Shown here: piece after piece, positions 33,904 through 42,882 of the stretch
Numbering within the stretch: the first letter of the stretch is position 1
Layout: each line of letters begins with the position of its first letter
NCBI RefSeq assembly: GCF_001294535.1
Contig: NZ_LGIC01000088.1
Span: 62,001-126,000, forward strand
DNA from: Cypionkella psychrotolerans
GTDB lineage: Bacteria; Pseudomonadota; Alphaproteobacteria; Rhodobacterales; Rhodobacteraceae
Reading direction: 5' to 3'
DNA: 64,000 nt
The notes under the pieces: model-generated
Told to the model about the DNA's origin: nothing
The model's input: the letters and a program-made list of their open reading frames with translations, nothing else
The model's database searches: none
Position numbers and translations under genes: made by a program

Positions 33904-34665
33904 ATGTTCAACCTAGCTCCCGTTCCCGTGCCAGATCTGAGTGGCCGCACCGTTTTAGTGACCGGGGCGGGGAAGGGGATTGGCGCGGAATTGGTAAGGA
34001 TTCTGGTGGCCAACGGGGCAAGGGTGTTCGCTGGAGTGTTCTCGGGCGAAAGCTCGGAAGACCTGCCAGAGGCGGCCACCGTGCTGGTGCTGGATGTGAC
34101 CAAACAGGCAGATGTGGATGCGGCGATGGCGCGGATTGCCGCCGAATCGGGGCGGTTGGATGTGCTGGTGAACAACGCCGGCATGATAACGCCGATCGGG
34201 CCGCTGGCGGAACTGGCGTCGGATGCGCTGGCTCCGGCCTTTGCGGTCAATGTGATCGGGGTGCACCGGATGGCGATTGCGGCGCTGCCACTGCTGCGGG
34301 CCTCAAAAGGCGTGATCGTGAATGCGGGGACTGGAGCGGCGACCACGCCGATGGAGGGTTGGACCGTGTATTGCGCCACCAAAGCCGGGATGCGGATGCT
34401 GACGCAGATGATGGCGATGGAGCTGGCACCGGATGTGAAAACGTTTTTCGTCGGTATCCCGCCGACCGATACGGCGATGCAGGGCGCGATCCGCGACGCG
34501 GGCTTCAATCCGATCAGCAAGATCCCACAAGACAAACTGGTGCGCCCTGCGGTTCCGGCAAGCGTGATGGCTTGGATGTGCGGACCGCAGGCGCGGGACG
34601 TCGAGGAGGTTTTGCTCGACGTGCGGCAAGAAATCTTTACCAATTTGATGGACCTGACCGCCTGA
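33904..34665 (+). CDS. Short-chain dehydrogenase/reductase (first of two)
   Basis: A 253-residue classical-looking SDR. TGAGKGIG is the cofactor loop, VNNAG the structural motif and YCATK the catalytic Tyr-Lys pair. The residue 13 before the Tyr, normally the catalytic Ser, reads Thr here (AGTGAATTPM), so activity may be altered. It is the first gene of the plus-strand operon and follows the GntR-like palindrome. It may oxidise the free sugar at C1 or a later alcohol. The next gene follows after 35 bases. Confidence 0.83.
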   Translation: MFNLAPVPVPDLSGRTVLVTGAGKGIGAELVRILVANGARVFAGVFSGESSEDLPEAATVLVLDVTKQADVDAAMARIAAESGRLDVLVNNAGMITPIGPLAELASDALAPAFAVNVIGVHRMAIAALPLLRASKGVIVNAGTGAATTPMEGWTVYCATKAGMRMLTQMMAMELAPDVKTFFVGIPPTDTAMQGAIRDAGFNPISKIPQDKLVRPAVPASVMAWMCGPQARDVEEVLLDVRQEIFTNLMDLTA

Positions 34666-34700
34666 TGACGGCATGGTGCGCGGCAAAAGCGGAGGGTTAC

Positions 34701-35435
34701 ATGGGACGACTTCAGGGTAAACGCGCGCTGATCACGGCGGCGGGGCAGGGCATCGGGCGCGCCTCAGCGCTGATGCTGGCGCGCGAGGGGGCAAAGGTTC
34801 TGGCCACCGATGTGAATGAAAAGGCGTTGGCGGAATTGGCGGCAGAGGGCATTGAGACGCGGGTTTTGAACGTGCGCGATCCGGCTGCGATTGCGGCAGC
34901 GGCAGCGTTGGGGCCGTTTGACGTGCTGTTCAACTGCGCGGGCTTTGTCGCGGCGGGGTCTATTCTGGACTGTGATGAGGAGCAGTGGGCGTTCAGCCTT
35001 GATCTGAACATGACGGCTATGTACCGGATGTGTAAGGCATTTTTACCAGGAATGATTGAGAACGGCGGCGGGTCGATCATCAACATGGCCTCGGTGGCCT
35101 CTTCGGTGATCGCAGCGCCGAACCGCTTTGTCTATGGCGCGACCAAGGCCGGGGTAATCGGCCTCACCAAATCCATCGCGGTGGATTTCATCGGCAAGGG
35201 CATCCGCTGCAACGCGATCTGCCCCGGCACGGTGGAAAGCCCCTCGCTGGAGCAGCGCCTGCGCGATACCGGTGATTATGAGGCCGCCCGCGCCGCCTTT
35301 ATCGCCCGCCAACCGATTGGCCGGATTGGCAAAGCCGAAGAAATCGCGGCTTTGGTGACCTATCTCGCTTCCGACGAATCCACCTACACCACCGGCGTCG
35401 CGCATGTGATCGACGGCGGTTGGGCCAACGCATAA
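34701..35435 (+). CDS. Short-chain dehydrogenase/reductase, keto-deoxy sugar acid dehydrogenase-like
   Basis: A 244-residue classical SDR: TAAGQGIGRASA cofactor loop, FNCAG, Ser in NMASVASS, YGATK catalytic pair, and ICPGTVESPSL. This pattern resembles 2-keto-3-deoxy-L-fuconate 4-dehydrogenase and the related DHRS6 group. It would oxidise the keto-deoxy sugar acid to the 2,4-diketo form. The ATG at 34701 is preceded by GGAGGG; the longer open frame starts inside the previous gene. The FAH-family hydrolase that would use its product starts 9 bases after its stop. Confidence 0.85.
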   Translation: MGRLQGKRALITAAGQGIGRASALMLAREGAKVLATDVNEKALAELAAEGIETRVLNVRDPAAIAAAAALGPFDVLFNCAGFVAAGSILDCDEEQWAFSLDLNMTAMYRMCKAFLPGMIENGGGSIINMASVASSVIAAPNRFVYGATKAGVIGLTKSIAVDFIGKGIRCNAICPGTVESPSLEQRLRDTGDYEAARAAFIARQPIGRIGKAEEIAALVTYLASDESTYTTGVAHVIDGGWANA

Positions 35436-35444
35436 GGATTAATC

Positions 35445-36284
35445 ATGAAACTGCTTCGTCATGGGCCCGCAGGGGCCGAAAAACCCGGTATTTTGCACAG
35501 CGATGGTACGGTGCGCGATCTGTCGGCGATTGTGTCGGACATTGGCGGCGACGTTTTGTCGGATGCTGGCATCGCGAAAGTCCGTGCGGCGGACCCGGCG
35601 CGGCTGCCGATTGTGCAGGGCGCGCGGCTGGGGCCTTGCGTGGCGGGCACTGGCAAGTTCATCTGCATCGGGCTGAACTATTCGGATCATGCCGCCGAAA
35701 CGGGTGCTACGGTGCCGCCCGAGCCGATCATTTTTATGAAGGCCACCAGTGCGATTTGTGGCCCGAACGATCCGATTATCATTCCCCGCACCTCGGAAAA
35801 GACCGACTGGGAGGTTGAGCTGGCGGTGATTATCGGCAAGAAGGCCAAATACGTCAGCGAAGCTGAGGCGATGGATTACGTCGCGGGCTATGCGGTGACC
35901 AATGACGTGTCGGAGCGGGCTTTCCAGACTGAGCGTTCGGGGCAATGGACCAAGGGTAAATCCTGCGATAATTTCGGCCAGATCGGTCCGTATTTGGTGA
36001 CGCGGGATGAGGTCGCCGATCCGCAGAATTTGGCGATGTGGCTGACGGTCAATGGCACCAAGATGCAGAACGGCTCCACCAAGACCATGGTGTACGGGGT
36101 GAAATATCTGGTCAGTTACCTCAGCCAATTTATGACCTTGCATCCGGGCGATGTGATCTCGACCGGAACGCCTCCGGGTGTGGGCTTGGGGATGAAGCCG
36201 CCGAAATACCTGAAGGCCGGGGACGTGGTGGAACTTGCCATCGAAGGCTTGGGCCAGCAGCGGCAAGACGTGATCGCGGATTGA
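35445..36284 (+). CDS. Fumarylacetoacetate hydrolase-family 2,4-diketo-3-deoxy sugar acid hydrolase
   Basis: A 279-residue FAH-fold protein. FICIGLNYSDHAAE, the metal-binding KTDWEVELAVIIG, ERSGQWTKGKS and ISTGTPPGVG are the family blocks. Relatives in L-fucose and L-rhamnose catabolism split 2,4-diketo-3-deoxy acids into pyruvate and L-lactate; 5-oxopent-3-ene and ureidoglycolate enzymes share the fold. Position directly after the second SDR supports the diketo-hydrolase role. A terminator-like hairpin follows its stop. Confidence 0.86.
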   Translation: MKLLRHGPAGAEKPGILHSDGTVRDLSAIVSDIGGDVLSDAGIAKVRAADPARLPIVQGARLGPCVAGTGKFICIGLNYSDHAAETGATVPPEPIIFMKATSAICGPNDPIIIPRTSEKTDWEVELAVIIGKKAKYVSEAEAMDYVAGYAVTNDVSERAFQTERSGQWTKGKSCDNFGQIGPYLVTRDEVADPQNLAMWLTVNGTKMQNGSTKTMVYGVKYLVSYLSQFMTLHPGDVISTGTPPGVGLGMKPPKYLKAGDVVELAIEGLGQQRQDVIAD

Positions 36285-36288
36285 ATTC

Positions 36289-36314
36289 AAGGCCCGGTGG
36301 CAACGCCGGGCCTT
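36289..36314 (+). terminator. Terminator-like hairpin between FAH and amidohydrolase genes
   Basis: A perfect 9-bp stem (36289-36297 with 36306-36314, AAGGCCCGG/CCGGGCCTT) is followed directly by more T. It lies inside the operon, 4 bases after the FAH stop, so it may lower expression of the last gene. Confidence 0.65.
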
Positions 36315-36335
36315 TTGCCTTTGGGGAGGGCTAAG

Positions 36336-37175
36336 ATGGATCTGATTGACACCCATCAGCATCTGATTTTGCGCGATAAGTTGGGCTATGCTTGGACGAC
36401 AGGCGTGCCAGCCTTGCAGGGTGATTTTGCGCCCGAGGATTACGCGCGGCTGGTGGCGGGCAAGGGCGTGATCGGCACGGTTTTCATGGAAACCGGGGTC
36501 GATGACGGCGACTATCAGGCCGAGGCACGGCTGATCGCGGAGCTGATAGGCTCGGGCGGCATGCTGGGGCAGATCGCCTCTTGTCGGCCCGAGAGTGACG
36601 CAGGCTTTGACGATTGGCTGGAGGAGTGTCGCGGGCTTTCGGTGGTGGGGTTCCGGCGCTTGCTGCATGTGGTCGATGATGCGATAAGCCAAAGTGACGG
36701 TTTTCGCCGCAATATCCGTAAGATCGGGGCGGCTGGTTATACATACGATATGGTGTTTCATGCGCGCCAACTTGGTATTGCTGAGGCTTTGGCGCGGGCC
36801 TGCCCGGATCAGCTGTTGGTGCTAGATCATTGCGGCAACCCGGATGTGGCGGGCGATGGCTTTGACGCTTGGTTGTCGGGGTTAAAGCTGATGGCGGCAC
36901 TGCCACATATTTGGTTGAAATTCTCTGGCATTACCGTGAATTGTACGCCCGGCACGGCCTCCGTGCCGTTATTGCAGCGCTATACCGATGCGATGCTAGA
37001 GGTGTTTGGCCCGGCGCGGATGATCTGGGGTGGCGATTGGCCAGTGGTGAATTTGGCCATAGGGCTGCCGGATTGGATTGACATGAGCCGGGCGATGCTG
37101 AGCGATTTGTCAGCGGATGAGCAGAAGATGATTGGCCATCAGAACGCGCGGCGCGTTTATGGGCTGGCGGGCTAA
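36336..37175 (+). CDS. Amidohydrolase 2-family lactonase (fuconolactonase-like)
   Basis: A 279-residue TIM-barrel hydrolase of the amidohydrolase-2 group. DTHQHLI carries the two metal His; LVLDHCGNPD, LKFSGI and WGGDWPVVN are the other metal and substrate blocks. Close relatives hydrolyse L-fucono-1,5-lactone and L-rhamnono-lactone. The start at 36336 follows GGGGAGGGCTAAG. It would open the lactone made by the sugar 1-dehydrogenase, feeding the dehydratase of the divergent operon. A hairpin begins immediately after its stop. Confidence 0.85.
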   Translation: MDLIDTHQHLILRDKLGYAWTTGVPALQGDFAPEDYARLVAGKGVIGTVFMETGVDDGDYQAEARLIAELIGSGGMLGQIASCRPESDAGFDDWLEECRGLSVVGFRRLLHVVDDAISQSDGFRRNIRKIGAAGYTYDMVFHARQLGIAEALARACPDQLLVLDHCGNPDVAGDGFDAWLSGLKLMAALPHIWLKFSGITVNCTPGTASVPLLQRYTDAMLEVFGPARMIWGGDWPVVNLAIGLPDWIDMSRAMLSDLSADEQKMIGHQNARRVYGLAG

Positions 37176-37194
37176 GGGGGGCTTAACGCCCCCC
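37176..37194 (+). terminator. Terminator hairpin after the lactonase gene
   Basis: A 7-bp all-GC stem (37176-37182 with 37188-37194, GGGGGGC/GCCCCCC) with the loop TTAAC begins right after the stop codon. Repeat A copy 2 follows 12 bases later. Confidence 0.65.
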
Positions 37195-37206
37195 TCGCTG
37201 CGCTCC

Positions 37207-37248
37207 CCCCGTGGGATATTTGCGCGCAGAGGATGACAGTTTTAGATA
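37207..37248 (+). repeat. Dispersed intergenic repeat A, copy 2
   Basis: A 42-base unit starting CCCCGTGGGATATTTG and ending TTTTAGATA. It matches the minus-strand unit at 48689-48730 at 37 of 42 positions by eye and is preceded by a GC hairpin in both places. It lies between two convergent genes. Confidence 0.65.
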
Positions 37249-37258
37249 GATTTTAGGC

Positions 37259-38752
37259 TTAGCCCATCACCTTGGTGCCCAAACTGTGGCCCTCAGCGGC
37301 CTTTTTCTTCGTGCCAGCCGCGCGCAATTCTTCCACCGAGCGCACCTCTAACCGCGCGGCACCGGCCCAGTCGCGGGTCTTCACTTTCGGGGTTTTCAGC
37401 CGCTCAATCGCGTCGGGGATCGCATGTGCGTATTGCGGCAGCCATTGCGCTTGGGCGACGAGCAACTCATCGACCATCTGCCAGACCTCCTCCGGCGTGC
37501 AGATCGCTCCGACCAGTGGATCGTGCAGAACGGCCTGCTTCAAAAGGTCAACGTCACCCGAAATCGCGGCTTTCATGCCCATCCGCTGCACCGACACCGA
37601 GACGTTGCAGGTGGCCGCACAGGCGTCGGGCAGGGTGACACCCTCGATCATATTGATGCCGAAACGGTCGACAAAACCGGGGCTTTCGATGATGCAATCT
37701 GTGGGCAAGTTTTTGATAATGCCACCATTTTTCACATTGAAATGGCCGCGATAAGTGCGCCCTGTTTCCAAGGCCTCAAGGATATGCGAGGCATGTTCAT
37801 CGGTGCGCTGGTAGTCGGAGAGCGGCTTGCCCGCTTCCTCCAGAAACACCGGGAAATCGGTTTCAAACCAGTTGCGATTCTCGGTGGTGTAGCGCAGATA
37901 ACCGCCGGTTTCGCCGTGAATCCAATCATCCATGCTGATCCAATTCTGGATTTCCTCAGGGCGCTTGCGATACCACGGCAGGTATTCCGACAGATGGCCG
38001 TTGCTTTCGGTCGAATAGAAGCCAAAACGTTTCAGCACGTCGATGCGGACTTTTTCCTGTTTTGAAAAAGTCGGATGGCGTTCAAACGCTGCAAGCAGTT
38101 CGGTTTGGCTGACTTTGCGGCCCTGATGGCGAATGTCGAGATACCAGGTTTGATGGTTAATGCCGGAACAGATCACATCAACCTCGTCCATCGGCACCCG
38201 CAAAGCGGCGGCGATCTGGCGGTGGCCGTTTTGGACGCCGTGACAGAGGCCGACCGTGTTGACGCCGCCATGATCAATCACGGCCCAAGTCATCATCGCC
38301 ATCGGGTTGGCGTAGTTGAGCAAAAGTGCGCCGGACTCAGATACCTCTTTGATATCCTTGCAAAACTCTAGCACCGCCATAATGCCGCGCTGCGCATACA
38401 TCAGCCCGCCCGCGCAGATCGTGTCGCCGACGCATTGATCAACGCCGTATTTCAGCGGGATGCGGATATCGTCGGCAAAGGCCTCAAGCCCGCCGATGCG
38501 CACCACGTTCATAATATAGCGCGCGTCTTTCAGCGCTTCGCGCCGGTCAGTCGTGGCGGTGACGCGGGCCGGCAGGTTGTTCACCTTCACGATGCGCGAG
38601 ATGATTTGCTGTACCATTTCAAGATTATGCGCGTTGATATCGGTCAGCGCGATCTCAATCCCCGCGAATTCCGGCACTTTCAGGATGTCCGAGCAGAGTT
38701 TTTTGGTGAAGCCGACCGATCCGGCTCCGATGATGGCGATTTTGAAGGTCAT
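37259..38752 (-). CDS. GH4 family NAD-dependent alpha-glycosidase (paralog 1)
   Basis: A 497-residue glycoside hydrolase family 4 protein. IAIIGAGSVGFTKKL is the NAD loop, NYANPMAMMTW the conserved block, GLCHGVQ and SGINHQTWY supply the Cys and His that bind the metal. GH4 enzymes cleave glycosides by an oxidation-elimination mechanism with NAD and Mn. It differs from the next GH4 gene in the CHGVQ versus CHSVQ motif and is longer by about 40 residues, so the pair probably has different substrates (alpha-galactoside versus alpha-glucoside or a uronide). The start at 38752 gives the NAD loop at the N-terminus. It is the last gene of the importer operon and is convergent with the lactonase gene. 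Confidence 0.87.
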   Translation of the reverse strand: MTFKIAIIGAGSVGFTKKLCSDILKVPEFAGIEIALTDINAHNLEMVQQIISRIVKVNNLPARVTATTDRREALKDARYIMNVVRIGGLEAFADDIRIPLKYGVDQCVGDTICAGGLMYAQRGIMAVLEFCKDIKEVSESGALLLNYANPMAMMTWAVIDHGGVNTVGLCHGVQNGHRQIAAALRVPMDEVDVICSGINHQTWYLDIRHQGRKVSQTELLAAFERHPTFSKQEKVRIDVLKRFGFYSTESNGHLSEYLPWYRKRPEEIQNWISMDDWIHGETGGYLRYTTENRNWFETDFPVFLEEAGKPLSDYQRTDEHASHILEALETGRTYRGHFNVKNGGIIKNLPTDCIIESPGFVDRFGINMIEGVTLPDACAATCNVSVSVQRMGMKAAISGDVDLLKQAVLHDPLVGAICTPEEVWQMVDELLVAQAQWLPQYAHAIPDAIERLKTPKVKTRDWAGAARLEVRSVEELRAAGTKKKAAEGHSLGTKVMG

Positions 38753-38753
38753 C

Positions 38754-40121
38754 TTAGCCTGCCTTCCGCGCCGAAACCCGCGCCCATTGCGGCAGCCAAT
38801 CGTCGTGGGCGGCGAGCAGGTCATGGGTCAGGTTCCAGATTTGGTCGAGATCAAGCTCGGCCCCGGTGTGGGGATCAAGCATGGCGGCGTGGTAGATGTG
38901 TTCGGGGTTCTCATTGAGCAAGGCCGCGACGGTGAGCTCCTGTACGTTGATATTGGTGCGCATCAGGCCGATCAGTTGCGGTGGAATGTCTTTGACAACA
39001 GTGGGTTGCAAGCCGTTGCTGTCGACCAGCGTCGGCACTTCAACAGCGCAGCCTTCGGGGAGTTGCGGGATGAAACCCTTGTTGGCGATGTTGCCGTAGA
39101 TCACAGAAGGCTCACCTGTGATCACCGAATTGACGATCTGGCTGGCGTATTCGTGGGATTCCTTCAGCTCCACCGTATTGGCAGATTTCAGTGTGGCGGC
39201 TTCTTTCTTCCAGCGCGCGATCTGTTCAACACAACGCTTGGGGTATTCATCCAACGGGATGCCGAATTTCTCGATCAGATCGGGGCGGTCGCGTTTGATG
39301 AACCACGGAGTGTATTCGGCGAAATGTTCCGAGGATTCGGTGACGAAATAGCCCAGCCGTGTGAGCATTTCATAGCGCACTTTGTTGGGGCAGCGGGGGT
39401 TCCAGTGGCTGGGCTTCGGGAAGCGACCCTCACGGTAACCCTTTTGCAGGGCGGGATAAAGATCGACATAGCTGCCATCGGGCTGGCGATGTTCAAAGTT
39501 CAGATAGAAGGCCATATGGTTGATGCCTCCGGCGCGGTAGCGGATTTCTTCGACCGGAATGTCGAGATCGCGGGCGAGTTCAAACGCGGTGCCTTGCACG
39601 GAATGGCAGAGGCCGACTTGCCGGATTGTCGGATATTTCGCGGCAATCGCCCAAGTGTTGATCGCCATTGGGTTGACGTATTGCAGCAGGATCGCGTTGG
39701 GTGCTATGGCGAGCAGGTCTTCGCAGATGTCCCAGAGCACGGGAACAGTGCGCAATCCGCGCATGATGCCGCCGATGCCCAGCGTGTCGGCGATGGTCTG
39801 GCGCAGACCATAGGCTTTCGGGATTTCAAAATCGGTGACGGTGCAAGGCTCGTAGCCGCCGACCTGAAAGCAGCAGACCACGAAATCGGCACCTTCCAAA
39901 GCGCGGCGCTGGTTGGTGTAGGTTTTGATTGTGGCTTTGCCGCCAAGCGCTTGCGCCAGTTTGCCGACGATGATTTCGGATTCTTCTAAGCGTTGCGGGT
40001 TGATGTCCATTAGGCGGACTTCGGCACCGGAAAGGGCAGCGCGTTGCAGGATGTCGCCTGCGATGTTCTTGGTGAATACGGCGGAGCCTGCGCCGATGAA
40101 GGTGATGACGGGATTAGCCAT
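38754..40121 (-). CDS. melA: GH4 family alpha-galactosidase-like protein (paralog 2)
   Basis: A 455-residue GH4 protein close in length and motifs to MelA: ITFIGAGSAVFTKNI, NPMAINTWA, GLCHSVQGTAFELARDLDIP and GGINHMAFY. It hydrolyses alpha-galactosides such as melibiose with NAD and Mn in the cytoplasm. The ATG at 40121 follows GAGGAAATC; the longer open frame reaches into the ATPase gene. It lies 7 bases after the ATPase gene and 1 base before the second GH4 gene. The name melA reflects the motif match; the sugar is not proven. Confidence 0.87.
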   Translation of the reverse strand: MANPVITFIGAGSAVFTKNIAGDILQRAALSGAEVRLMDINPQRLEESEIIVGKLAQALGGKATIKTYTNQRRALEGADFVVCCFQVGGYEPCTVTDFEIPKAYGLRQTIADTLGIGGIMRGLRTVPVLWDICEDLLAIAPNAILLQYVNPMAINTWAIAAKYPTIRQVGLCHSVQGTAFELARDLDIPVEEIRYRAGGINHMAFYLNFEHRQPDGSYVDLYPALQKGYREGRFPKPSHWNPRCPNKVRYEMLTRLGYFVTESSEHFAEYTPWFIKRDRPDLIEKFGIPLDEYPKRCVEQIARWKKEAATLKSANTVELKESHEYASQIVNSVITGEPSVIYGNIANKGFIPQLPEGCAVEVPTLVDSNGLQPTVVKDIPPQLIGLMRTNINVQELTVAALLNENPEHIYHAAMLDPHTGAELDLDQIWNLTHDLLAAHDDWLPQWARVSARKAG

Positions 40122-40128
40122 GATTTCC

Positions 40129-41742
40129 TCAGGTTGCGATTTCAAAAGCCGCGCGGACAAGGCGGCGGGTGTAGGCGGTTTGCGGGTTTTCCAGCACGTC
40201 AGCGACCGGGCCTTGTTCAACGATCTGGCCGTTTTGCATGACAATAACGCGGTGACACAGGGCGCGCACGACCTTGAGATCGTGGCTGATGAACAGGTAG
40301 GACAAGCCCCGGTCGCGCTGAAGTTTGCGTAAGAGCTCAATGATTTGCGCTTGAACAGAGAGGTCCAAGGCAGAGGTCGGCTCATCCAGCAGAATGAATT
40401 CCGGCTCCAAAGCGATGGCGCGGGCGATGGCGAGGCGTTGACGTTGGCCGCCAGAAAACTCGTGCGGGAAGCGTGACAGGATGGTGTCGGGCAGGCCCGC
40501 ATCGCGCAGGGCGGTTTTGACGCGCTCAATGCGTTCGGCGCGGGTTTTGCCGATGCCGTTGACGATCAGGCCTTCTTCGATCAACTGGCGCACCGACATA
40601 CGGGGATTGAGGCTGCTGAACGGGTCTTGGAACACGATCTGCATGCGCTGGCGGTAGGGTTTCATTCCTGCGCGATCCAAGCTGTCGATGCGGTTGCCGA
40701 GGAAATCGACCTCGCCGCCGCTCAGCTTGTTCAACCGCAGCAGGGCTTGGCCGAACGTGGTCTTGCCGGACCCGGATTCACCCACCAAACCAAGGGTTTC
40801 ACCACGTTTCAGGTTCAGCGAAAGCCCATCGACGGCTCGCAGATCATAAAGGCTGCCGCGGAACGCGCCGCCCTTGCGCAGGGTGTAGGTGACGCGGATA
40901 TTGCGGCCTGCCAGCACGGTTTCGGGGCTGCCTTGCAGCGCGTTGGCGGTGCCTTTGGGTTCCGAGGACAACAGCCGTTTGGTGTAGGGGTGCTGCGGGT
41001 TGGTAAACACGGATTCGGTCGGGCCTTCTTCACGCACCAAGCCGTGTTGCATGACATAGACATGGTCAGCAAACTGGCGCACGACGGTCAGATCGTGGGT
41101 GATCAGGATCACCGCCATGCCGTTTTTCTGCTGCAAAGCTTTTATCAGGTTAAGGATTTCGGCTTGCACTGTCACATCCAGCGCCGTGGTCGGCTCATCC
41201 GCGATCAGCACATCGGGGTTGTTGGCCAAGGCCATTGCGATCATCACCCGTTGGCGTTGACCGCCGGAGAGTTGGTGCGGGTATTGCCGCACACGCGCTT
41301 CCGGGTCGGGGATTTGCACTTCGGCCAGCAGTTCCACCGCGCGTTTTAATGCATTGGCTTTGCTGATCTTTTGGTGGATGCACAGCACTTCGGCCAGTTG
41401 CGCGCCGATGGTGTAGACCGGGTTCAGCGACGACATTGGCTCTTGAAAGATCATCGTCAGGCGGTTGCCACGCAAGCCCCGCATTTCGCGATCCGACAGG
41501 CGGGCCATGTTTTTTCCGCCGTAGTTGATCTCGGTTTTCTCGGAAACCCGCGCCCGCTTTGACAGCAGTTTCATAATGGCGCGCGCAGTGACGGATTTAC
41601 CCGAGCCGGATTCCCCGACCAAAGCAATGGTTTGGCCTTTGTGCAGGGTGAATGACACATCCTTGACGGCCTCAATCTGGCCGCCGTCCACTTTGAAGCT
41701 GACGCCGATATTGCGGGCCTCAATGGCGATTTCTGTGCTCAT
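40129..41742 (-). CDS. Oligopeptide/oligosaccharide-type ABC transporter, fused OppD-OppF ATPase
   Basis: A 537-residue protein with two complete ATPase domains. Domain 1: [40 protein letters not shown]. Domain 2: [41 protein letters not shown]. This is the fused form of the DppD/DppF pair used by peptide, nickel and some alpha-galactoside importers (Agp of Sinorhizobium is of this class). The operon also encodes two permeases, a binding protein and two glycosidases, so the cargo is probably an oligosaccharide. Confidence 0.9.
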   Translation of the reverse strand: MSTEIAIEARNIGVSFKVDGGQIEAVKDVSFTLHKGQTIALVGESGSGKSVTARAIMKLLSKRARVSEKTEINYGGKNMARLSDREMRGLRGNRLTMIFQEPMSSLNPVYTIGAQLAEVLCIHQKISKANALKRAVELLAEVQIPDPEARVRQYPHQLSGGQRQRVMIAMALANNPDVLIADEPTTALDVTVQAEILNLIKALQQKNGMAVILITHDLTVVRQFADHVYVMQHGLVREEGPTESVFTNPQHPYTKRLLSSEPKGTANALQGSPETVLAGRNIRVTYTLRKGGAFRGSLYDLRAVDGLSLNLKRGETLGLVGESGSGKTTFGQALLRLNKLSGGEVDFLGNRIDSLDRAGMKPYRQRMQIVFQDPFSSLNPRMSVRQLIEEGLIVNGIGKTRAERIERVKTALRDAGLPDTILSRFPHEFSGGQRQRLAIARAIALEPEFILLDEPTSALDLSVQAQIIELLRKLQRDRGLSYLFISHDLKVVRALCHRVIVMQNGQIVEQGPVADVLENPQTAYTRRLVRAAFEIAT

Positions 41743-41751
41743 GTTCAGGCC

Positions 41752-42882
41752 TCAATACGGGTCAATGGCGTCGCGCAAACCGTCACCCAGCGCGTTGAAG
41801 GCGAAGACGGCAAGCAGCACGAAGCCGACGGGCGACAGTATCCACGGGTAGGAACCGATCACCGAAAAGGTGCCCGCGTCTTGCAGCATCAGGCCCCAAG
41901 AGATCAGCGGCGGTTTGACAGCGAAGCCGAGGAAGCCGAGGAAAGACTCGAGCAGAATGATGGTTGGGATGCCAAGGGTGACGGCGACGATGACGTGGCT
42001 CATCACATTGGGCAGAATATGCCGCGTGATGATGCGGCGATCAGAGGCCCCCACCGCCATAGCGGCGCGGACGTAATCGACGCGGGCCATCGACATGGTT
42101 TTGCCCCTGACTTCGCGGGAAAGTTGCGCCCAGCCGAGGCCGACGATCACCAGAATCACGAAGCTGAGGAAGATGTACGAGGGCGCGGTGACTGGGATCA
42201 GGGTGGTTAAAGCGAGGTAGAGCGGCAGTTGCGGGAAGGCGAGGATAATCTCGACAAAGCGTTGAAACCACATGTCAAATCTGCCGCCAAGGTAGCCCGA
42301 GGTGATGCCCGCCAAGGTGCCAATCACGGTGATCAGGGTGATCGAGACCAGCGAGATCATCAGGCTGATCCGGCTGCCGACGATGCCGCGTGACAGGATA
42401 TCGCGCCCCAATTTGTCGGTGCCGAGGATATGCAGCGAGCTGCCGTCGGACACGCCGATAAAGTGGCGGTTGGTCGGGATCAGGCCGAGGAATTTGTAGT
42501 CCCAGCCTTTGGCGAACAGGGCCAGCGGGCGAGGGTTTTCCATGTCGGGGCCCATGAGGGGCTGGTAGGTGACGGGATCAAGCTCGGCGCTTTCGGTGAT
42601 CGCGTAGGCGACGGGCCAAAGCGTGAAGCTGTCTTTGGTGAAGAAGGAAATCTGATCCGGCGGGGCAAACGAGGCGGTGTTGGCGTTGGGGTTCATCGGC
42701 GCGAAGAAATTGGCGAAGATGGCGATGATCAGCAGGGCGCAGACCAAAGTGAAGCCGACCATGCCGGGTATGGATTTGCGAAAGCGGCGCCAGACGAGGG
42801 CAGGGTAGCTTTGCGAGGTCGAGGGCGCGGTGGAAAGCCGGTCGTCAGCGGCTTCGCCTGCGTGGATATGCGGGGTGCTCAT
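41752..42882 (-). CDS. ABC transporter permease (OppC type)
   Basis: A 376-residue permease with a long N-terminal cytoplasmic segment, a first helix near residues 35-60, a large periplasmic loop of about 100 residues, and five helices in the C-terminal half. The EAA-type loop reads RAAMAVGASDRRIITRHILPN. The C-terminus FNALGDGLRDAIDPY is typical for OppC. It overlaps the OppB-type gene by 4 bases. Confidence 0.9.
   Translation of the reverse strand: MSTPHIHAGEAADDRLSTAPSTSQSYPALVWRRFRKSIPGMVGFTLVCALLIIAIFANFFAPMNPNANTASFAPPDQISFFTKDSFTLWPVAYAITESAELDPVTYQPLMGPDMENPRPLALFAKGWDYKFLGLIPTNRHFIGVSDGSSLHILGTDKLGRDILSRGIVGSRISLMISLVSITLITVIGTLAGITSGYLGGRFDMWFQRFVEIILAFPQLPLYLALTTLIPVTAPSYIFLSFVILVIVGLGWAQLSREVRGKTMSMARVDYVRAAMAVGASDRRIITRHILPNVMSHVIVAVTLGIPTIILLESFLGFLGFAVKPPLISWGLMLQDAGTFSVIGSYPWILSPVGFVLLAVFAFNALGDGLRDAIDPY

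Noticed and set aside
33756-34643. A 295-codon minus-strand frame over the first SDR gene
   Set aside because: Ser/Thr/Ala/Pro-rich mirror of the SDR; it also crosses the divergent promoter with its GntR-like palindrome.
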